Source: Candidatus Nitrosopumilus sp. (lineage in GTDB: Archaea; Thermoproteota; Nitrososphaeria; Nitrososphaerales; Nitrosopumilaceae). Taken from it: a DNA stretch of 9,815 bases. The position numbers and the translations under genes are program-made. Within the stretch, counting starts at the first letter, position 1. Each line of letters opens with the position of its first letter. Shown one piece after another: positions 5,604 to 9,815 of the stretch. The notes under the pieces were generated by a model. It was not told the origin of the DNA. It saw only the letters and a list, made by a program, of their open reading frames with translations, and did no database searches. The stretch spans positions 1 through 9,815 of the forward strand of contig JAOUNZ010000023.1 in NCBI GenBank assembly GCA_029880665.1. The letters are read 5' to 3'.

Positions 5604-7316
5604 CTAGTATTTCCTCTCCACTGGTTGATATCTTGTAATTGTAACTGGATGTGTTTTCATAATGGGTTCATTTGAATCATAATAAGCAAGTGTATGATGC
5701 AAAAAGTTTACATCATCGCGTTTAGTATAATCTGTCCTTGCATGTGCTCCACGTGATTCCTTTCTGTTGATTGCGCCAAGCAATACAATTTCTGCTACTC
5801 TAAACATAGAGTCAAGTTCCATTACATTCGAAAAGTTGGTATTGTATTCTTTTGCTTTATCATCTACATGTTTCCAAGTTTGTTTCTTTAGATCACGAAT
5901 CTTTTTGAGACCTTCAACAAGATTAGTTTCATTTCTGTAGACGTATGCTTTTTCATTCATGGTATCGGTGAGTTGTTGTCTGATTTCATATGGATTAACA
6001 TCGCCATTTCCTCTAAATATTCCATCATAGATCCTTTTTTCTTCTGCTGCAACCAAGTGATGTGGCCAAGGATTTGATGATGTATTTTTTATTGCATATT
6101 CTGCTGCCAATTCACCTGTAATTTTACCCCAAACAATACATTCAGAGGTGGAATTTGCACCTAAACGGTTTGAGCCGTGAACACTATTACATGCAGCCTC
6201 ACCGGCAGCCCATACTCCTTGAATTTCAGTTGCGCCATCAATATTTGTATGAAGTCCGCCCATCATATAATGACAAACAGGTCTAATGTCAAGCAAATCA
6301 TCAGCAGGATCTATGCCAGAGAATTTGATAGATATTTCTCTAATACCGCCTAATTTTTCTTTGATTTTTTCATCTCCAAGATGCCTTAAATCAAGTTTCA
6401 TACAATCAACGCCAGTCTCATGTTTGAATCCACGACCTTCCTGAATTTCAGTCATAATCGATCTGGATACAATGTCACGAGGAGCTAACTCCATTTTACC
6501 AGCAGCATATGTTTTCATAAATCGTTCACCCTTATTGTTAAGAAGATAACCACCTTCTCCTCTTGCACCTTCTGTAATCAAAATTCCAGAGGGTAAAATT
6601 CCTGTTGGATGGAATTGCACAAATTCCATATCCTTCAATGCCATACCAGCACGTAATCCCATATCTAGACCATCAGGAGTTGATGAGAGAGCATAAGTTG
6701 AAAAACTGTACAATCTTCCCGCACCGCCAGTAGCAATGATGAGTGATTTTCCTTTAATTGTATAAAATGCACCAGACGATAATTCTATCGCAGTAACACC
6801 CAAAAATTTTTTTCCATCATGAATAATTGATGTTACAAACCATTCGTTAAGATATTCAATGTTTTCAAATTTTTGACATGTGTCATACAATGTTTGCATT
6901 TCAAAGAAACCTACTTTATCTGAAGCATATGTTGCTCTAGGAAAACTATAACCACCAAAGTTTCGTTGATCTATTCTTCCATTTGGCCTTCTAGACCATG
7001 GCATCCCCCAATGATCTAGTTGGTGAATTTCTTGAGGCATTTCAACACAGAGTCTTTCAGCAACATCTTGGTCTGCAAGAAAATCACTTCCTTTTACAGT
7101 ATCATAAACATGAGATTCGATAGTATCTCCTTCCTCCTCAAAAAGTACTGCTGCTGTTCCTCCCTCCGCTGAAACAGAATGAGAACGCATTACCTGTACT
7201 TTTGAGACAACACCAATTTTGAGTTGTGGTCCCTTTTTTGCAGCTGCTATTGCTGCCCTTAATCCAGCAAGGCCGGATCCACAAATTATCAAATCAAATT
7301 CTAGTGATTCCACCAT
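5604..7316 (-). CDS. sdhA: Succinate dehydrogenase flavoprotein subunit
   Basis: SdhA oxidises succinate to fumarate at a covalently bound FAD, in the TCA cycle and as electron input to the quinone pool. The 570 aa length is normal. Visible features: FAD dinucleotide motif GSGLAG at 13-18, flavin-linking His46 in SHSVSAEGG, GGAGR, QFHPTG, the active-site block TEGARGEGGYLLN, MGGLHTNIDG, and HGSNRLGANS near the second FAD-binding part; the C-terminal helical domain includes RKESRGAHARTDY. The ATG at 7314-7316 is chosen over the GTG 12 bases upstream because a TATA-like box about 29 nt upstream suits it. It is the first gene of sdhACDB, an order unlike the bacterial CDAB. Fumarate reductase has the same motifs, but an aerobic ammonia oxidiser favours the dehydrogenase direction. 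Confidence 0.96.
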   Translation of the reverse strand: MVESLEFDLIICGSGLAGLRAAIAAAKKGPQLKIGVVSKVQVMRSHSVSAEGGTAAVLFEEEGDTIESHVYDTVKGSDFLADQDVAERLCVEMPQEIHQLDHWGMPWSRRPNGRIDQRNFGGYSFPRATYASDKVGFFEMQTLYDTCQKFENIEYLNEWFVTSIIHDGKKFLGVTAIELSSGAFYTIKGKSLIIATGGAGRLYSFSTYALSSTPDGLDMGLRAGMALKDMEFVQFHPTGILPSGILITEGARGEGGYLLNNKGERFMKTYAAGKMELAPRDIVSRSIMTEIQEGRGFKHETGVDCMKLDLRHLGDEKIKEKLGGIREISIKFSGIDPADDLLDIRPVCHYMMGGLHTNIDGATEIQGVWAAGEAACNSVHGSNRLGANSTSECIVWGKITGELAAEYAIKNTSSNPWPHHLVAAEEKRIYDGIFRGNGDVNPYEIRQQLTDTMNEKAYVYRNETNLVEGLKKIRDLKKQTWKHVDDKAKEYNTNFSNVMELDSMFRVAEIVLLGAINRKESRGAHARTDYTKRDDVNFLHHTLAYYDSNEPIMKTHPVTITRYQPVERKY

Positions 7317-7339
7317 TGTTAGCCACACTTGTTCTAGGT

Positions 7340-7350
7340 GAGATAAATAT
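7340..7350 (-). promoter_or_regulatory. TATA-like box of the sdhACDB operon
   Basis: The minus strand reads CATATTTATCT, centred about 29 nt upstream of the sdhA ATG. No ribosome site precedes that ATG, which suggests a leaderless or near-leaderless transcript. Confidence 0.4.
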
Positions 7351-7378
7351 GTAGTAATTGACAGGCATGAATCAGAAT

Positions 7379-7390
7379 ATTAAAATATAT
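7379..7390 (+). promoter_or_regulatory. TATA-like box of the PadR gene
   Basis: TTAAAATATAT lies about 25 nt upstream of the ATG at 7411. The first copy of the ATATCACTAG repeat overlaps its downstream end, so a bound repressor would be expected to compete with TBP/TFB. Confidence 0.45.
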
Positions 7391-7412
7391 CACTAGCAAT
7401 ATCACTAGTGAT
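7387..7412. promoter_or_regulatory. Probable PadR operator: 10-bp direct repeat plus 12-bp palindrome
   Basis: ATATCACTAG occurs at 7387-7396 and again at 7399-7408, a 12-bp period or roughly one helical turn. The second copy is part of the perfect palindrome ATCACTAGTGAT at 7401-7412. The element runs from the TATA box through the start codon of the PadR gene, where binding would block transcription. Autoregulation is common for PadR repressors; that this protein binds here is inference. Confidence 0.55.
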
Positions 7413-7920
7413 GATTTCAGAATGGTTTCAAAGAGTAGGTAGTTCAGTTCCAAGAGGATTTTCACGATATTTTATTTTAGAATTATTACAAAAGAAACCA
7501 CATACTGGTATGGAAATCATCAATTATGCATCTGAACAAAGTAATGGAATATGGAAGCCATCTCCAGGATTAATCTATCCATTACTAGGAAGATTGTTAG
7601 ATGAAAAATTGATTGAAGAAACAAAAGATGGAAGGTATCAGATTACAAAAAAAGGAATAGAGACTGCACAGGATGTCGGCAAAGTTAATGATATTATAAA
7701 AAAGCAATTAGACGTACTGTTTAGATTAGGAAATGTCAGCAGATTTGTCGCATTAGATTTACTAGAAAAAATATCCAGTATTGGATCGATTCTTAGTTCA
7801 AACATTTCAAATATGACTGATGACGAAACTGAGAAATATAGAAAATTTCTTCAAGACGAACTAAAAAAAATAGATGAAAATATTTCAAAGAAGAAAGGAA
7901 AAGAGATCAAAATCGAATAA
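7411..7920 (+). CDS. PadR-family transcriptional regulator
   Basis: PadR proteins are dimeric winged-helix repressors, often released by a small molecule. In this 169 aa protein the winged helix covers about residues 14-85: PRGFSRYFILELL (first helix), TGMEIIN, the recognition region WKPSPGLIYPLLGRL at 48-62, and the wing EETKDGRYQITKKG. The rest (about 90-169) is helical and charged, likely the dimerisation arm, with a Lys-rich tail. The ATG at 7411 is preferred over the GTG just before it because a TATA-like box lies 25 nt upstream; a leaderless mRNA is likely. A repeat and palindrome overlap the promoter and start codon, which points to self-repression. It is divergent from sdhA. A T6 run follows the stop, so the MFS gene downstream is probably transcribed separately but may share control. 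Confidence 0.9.
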   Translation: MISEWFQRVGSSVPRGFSRYFILELLQKKPHTGMEIINYASEQSNGIWKPSPGLIYPLLGRLLDEKLIEETKDGRYQITKKGIETAQDVGKVNDIIKKQLDVLFRLGNVSRFVALDLLEKISSIGSILSSNISNMTDDETEKYRKFLQDELKKIDENISKKKGKEIKIE

Positions 7921-7926
7921 TTTTTT
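7921..7926 (+). terminator. T6 tract after the PadR gene
   Basis: Six T residues follow the stop codon directly. This fits an archaeal oligo-T terminator and would separate the regulator transcript from the MFS transporter gene. Read-through is possible. Confidence 0.35.
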
Positions 7927-7935
7927 GAAAAGTAG

Positions 7936-7943
7936 AAATTAAT
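7936..7943 (+). promoter_or_regulatory. Weak TATA-like box of the MFS gene
   Basis: AAATTAAT is centred about 22 nt before the ATG at 7962. There is no ribosome site in front of that ATG, so a leaderless mRNA from this element is the simplest reading. The spacing is a little short and the match weak. Confidence 0.3.
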
Positions 7944-7961
7944 CTAATTTTTAGAATTGTC

Positions 7962-9251
7962 ATGGTATCACTTACCAAAGAACAAAAATCCATAGTTTTA
8001 GGGTCATGGCTTGGGTGGTCACTTGATGGTTATGATCTAGTTTTAATGTTGCTTGTTATTCCGTTAATCAGCATACTGTTTTTTCCTGCTGAAGATCAGA
8101 CATTTTCACTTTTAGCAACGTTTGCAGCCTATATCATTACATTGATTATGCGGCCATTTGGCGGTGCATTTTTTGGAAATTTTGGTGATAAACATGGAAG
8201 AAAAAAAGCAATGATCATTACAATTATGGGGTTTTCTGGTGCAACGTTTACGACAGGACTGTTACCAACATGGCAGATGGTGGGATTCATGGCACCAATT
8301 TTGTTAATTGGGTTACGGTTAATGCAGGGATTCTTTGCTGGTGGGGAATGGGGAAGCGGTGCCGTAATTACAATGGAAACAGTACCAAAAGAAAAGAGAG
8401 GCATTCTTTCTGGGTTTTTGCAAAGTGGGTTTAATTTTGGTTTTGTTGTTGCGTCAATAGTATTTTTTGGTACAGTTTCTATGTTTTCAGATGAACAATT
8501 TGTAGAGATTGGTTGGAGAATAATGTTTTTTACAGGAATAATTCCTGGACTTGTTGCATTATTTGTCAGATTTAGAATGAATGAATCACAAGTATGGCTT
8601 GTAAAACAAAGACAGATAAAAAGGGAAAAATCGCCATTAAAAAAACTTCTTTCTAACAAAGATGGAAGAAAAAAATTCTTTTTCTCTTTGATTTTAATGA
8701 CAGGACTCATGTATGCATATTATACATCAATTGGATTTTATCCGACATTTTTACAAAATTATGTGGAAATTGAAAAATCAGAAGTTTCAATATTAATGAT
8801 CATAGGAACTACTACATCTTTGTTTGGCCAAATATTTACAGGTTATCTCAGTCAAAAGATTGGAAGAAAGAAGACAATTGCATTTTTTGCAGTAGCTGCA
8901 ATGGTAGTTGCAATTCCAACATTCTATGGATTATACTATGCTGAATCTGCATATGAAAGAGCAGCATATACAATAATTTTGATTGTTGTTGCAACTACAG
9001 GTTTTGGACCAATTCCTGCATTTTTGTCTGAAAGATTTCAGACTGAAGTTAGAAACAGCGCAAGTGGTTTTATCTATAATGGCGGATTGATTTTTGGTTC
9101 ATGGGCACCGCTAATCGCAGTAACAATGTTATCAAAGAATGCCGAATTAGTTCCAATCGTACTTGGAATTAATGTAATTATCGGTTCAGTAGTTATTGTG
9201 ATCGGAGCTAAAATTAATCCAGAAACAAGAGACGCGGACATTACACTATAA
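7962..9251 (+). CDS. MFS transporter, metabolite:H+ symporter (MHS)-like
   Basis: This 429 aa protein is a 12-helix major facilitator. Helix 1 holds LDGYDL (21-26), where MHS members have a similar acidic/Tyr-Asp motif. The loop between helices 2 and 3 has motif A, GDKHGRKK (75-82), and helix 4 carries RLMQGFFAGGEWG (119-131), very typical of the ShiA/ProP/KgtP-type MHS family. A second motif-A copy, SQKIGRKK, lies in the matching loop of the C-terminal half. MHS carriers usually bring in organic acids, osmolytes or amino-acid derivatives with protons; the substrate here cannot be read from sequence. The ATG is the first in frame and has no ribosome site. Its neighbours, a PadR regulator and a methylisocitrate lyase-like enzyme, hint at a dicarboxylate or related organic acid, but this is inference. 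Confidence 0.9.
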   Translation: MVSLTKEQKSIVLGSWLGWSLDGYDLVLMLLVIPLISILFFPAEDQTFSLLATFAAYIITLIMRPFGGAFFGNFGDKHGRKKAMIITIMGFSGATFTTGLLPTWQMVGFMAPILLIGLRLMQGFFAGGEWGSGAVITMETVPKEKRGILSGFLQSGFNFGFVVASIVFFGTVSMFSDEQFVEIGWRIMFFTGIIPGLVALFVRFRMNESQVWLVKQRQIKREKSPLKKLLSNKDGRKKFFFSLILMTGLMYAYYTSIGFYPTFLQNYVEIEKSEVSILMIIGTTTSLFGQIFTGYLSQKIGRKKTIAFFAVAAMVVAIPTFYGLYYAESAYERAAYTIILIVVATTGFGPIPAFLSERFQTEVRNSASGFIYNGGLIFGSWAPLIAVTMLSKNAELVPIVLGINVIIGSVVIVIGAKINPETRDADITL

Positions 9252-9265
9252 CATCATTTTAAAAT

Positions 9266-9275
9266 CATAAATAAT
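9266..9275 (+). promoter_or_regulatory. TATA-like box of the lyase gene
   Basis: CATAAATAAT is centred about 25 nt before the ATG at 9295, which lacks a ribosome site. This suggests a separate leaderless transcript rather than simple read-through from the MFS gene. Confidence 0.4.
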
Positions 9276-9294
9276 TCATAGAAAGAATAGATTC

Positions 9295-9815
9295 ATGAAA
9301 AATTTACGTAGTATGTTAAAGTCAAATAAACCTCTTGTTATTCCTGGAATCTATGATGCTATTGGTGCTAAAATTGCAGAAAAAGTTGGTTTTAATGCAA
9401 TGTTTCAAACGGGTTATGGAACTTCTGCAACGTTATTTGGAATGCCAGATTACGGATTTATCGGTGCGACTGAAACGGTAGACAATGCAAGAAGAATATG
9501 CAGAGCAGTTTCAATTCCAGTAATTGTTGATTCTGATACAGGTTATGGAAATGCTCTAAGTGTTTGGAAATTAGTAAAAGAACTCGAGTCTGCAGGAGCT
9601 TCTGGTATTTTTCTTGAAGATCAGAAATGGCCTAAGAGATGTGGACACATGCAGGGAAAAGAAGTAATTTCACAAGAAGAGTATACTGAAAAACTAGGAG
9701 CAGCAATTGATGCACGGGAAAATAAAAATTTCATTGTTGTTGCTAGAACAGATGCAAGAGCTACAGAAGGATTGGATGCGGCAATTGAACGAGGAATCAA
9801 AAATAAAAAAACAGG
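9295..9815 (+). CDS. Isocitrate lyase/PEP mutase-family enzyme, methylisocitrate lyase-like (3' end outside window)
   Basis: The frame is open from the ATG to the window end, giving the first 173 residues of a family normally about 280-300 aa long. It is a TIM barrel with Mg2+ and an enolate intermediate. Visible family features are the start IPGIYDAIGAKIAEKVGF (16-33), the metal-binding DSDTGYGN (79-86, Asp79 and Asp81), Glu108 in FLEDQ, the catalytic loop PKRCGH with Cys116 (113-118), and VARTDAR (149-155). The KRCGH cysteine separates it from PEP mutase and points to 2-methylisocitrate lyase, carboxyPEP mutase or a related C-C lyase. No prpC or prpD is seen in the window, so a full methylcitrate cycle is not supported here. 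A TATA-like box sits about 25 nt upstream. Confidence 0.88.
   Translation, partial: MKNLRSMLKSNKPLVIPGIYDAIGAKIAEKVGFNAMFQTGYGTSATLFGMPDYGFIGATETVDNARRICRAVSIPVIVDSDTGYGNALSVWKLVKELESAGASGIFLEDQKWPKRCGHMQGKEVISQEEYTEKLGAAIDARENKNFIVVARTDARATEGLDAAIERGIKNKKT

Noticed and set aside
7389..7412. The ATCACTAG repeats as a recombination or attachment site
   Set aside because: There is no integrase, tRNA target or element nearby. Position at the promoter of a repressor gene explains the repeats better as an operator.
8129..8710. Long minus-strand open frame inside the MFS transporter gene
   Set aside because: It is an antisense shadow of a clear 12-helix transporter, with Pro/Asn-rich sequence like no known protein.

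Overview
The window looks like chromosomal DNA of a marine ammonia-oxidising archaeon of the Nitrosopumilus type (Nitrososphaerota, formerly Thaumarchaeota). This rests on low GC content, archaeal TATA-like boxes about 25 nt upstream of start codons that lack leaders, GGTGA-type ribosome sites on genes inside operons, and recognition of the protein families. The genus is an inference from memory of these families, since no search was run.

Layout from left to right. (1) 31-1830, minus strand: a two-gene unit in which an acidic Ala/Glu/Lys-rich protein of unknown function is followed by a short HemA-like protein. The HemA-like protein resembles glutamyl-tRNA reductase but lacks the catalytic cysteine, the GExQ signature and the C-terminal dimerisation domain. 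(2) 1966-2213: two divergent tRNA genes, Asp(GTC) on minus and Lys(TTT) on plus, each with an odd base in its T-arm. (3) 2229-4062: argH (argininosuccinate lyase, minus) and a MIP18/DUF59 Fe-S assembly protein (plus), transcribed divergently from what looks like one shared palindromic TATA box. (4) 4059-7316, minus strand: a complete, tightly packed succinate dehydrogenase operon in the order sdhA-sdhC-sdhD-sdhB. Its last stop codon overlaps the stop codon of the convergent DUF59 gene. (5) 7411-9815, plus strand: a PadR-family regulator with a repeat and palindrome at its own start, an MFS transporter of the metabolite:H+ symporter type, and the first part of an isocitrate lyase/methylisocitrate lyase-family enzyme that runs off the window.

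The genes are mostly core metabolism: arginine synthesis, TCA cycle and respiratory electron entry, Fe-S assembly and translation. The DUF59 protein could help assemble Fe-S proteins such as SdhB, but adjacency is the only link seen here. The PadR-MFS-lyase group may be a small regulated uptake-and-use set for an organic acid, although each gene seems to have its own promoter. No mobile element, CRISPR array, rRNA gene or phage gene was seen. The strongest candidates for something undescribed are the degenerate HemA-like protein with its partner and the compact regulatory arrangements at 3689-3739 and 7387-7412.
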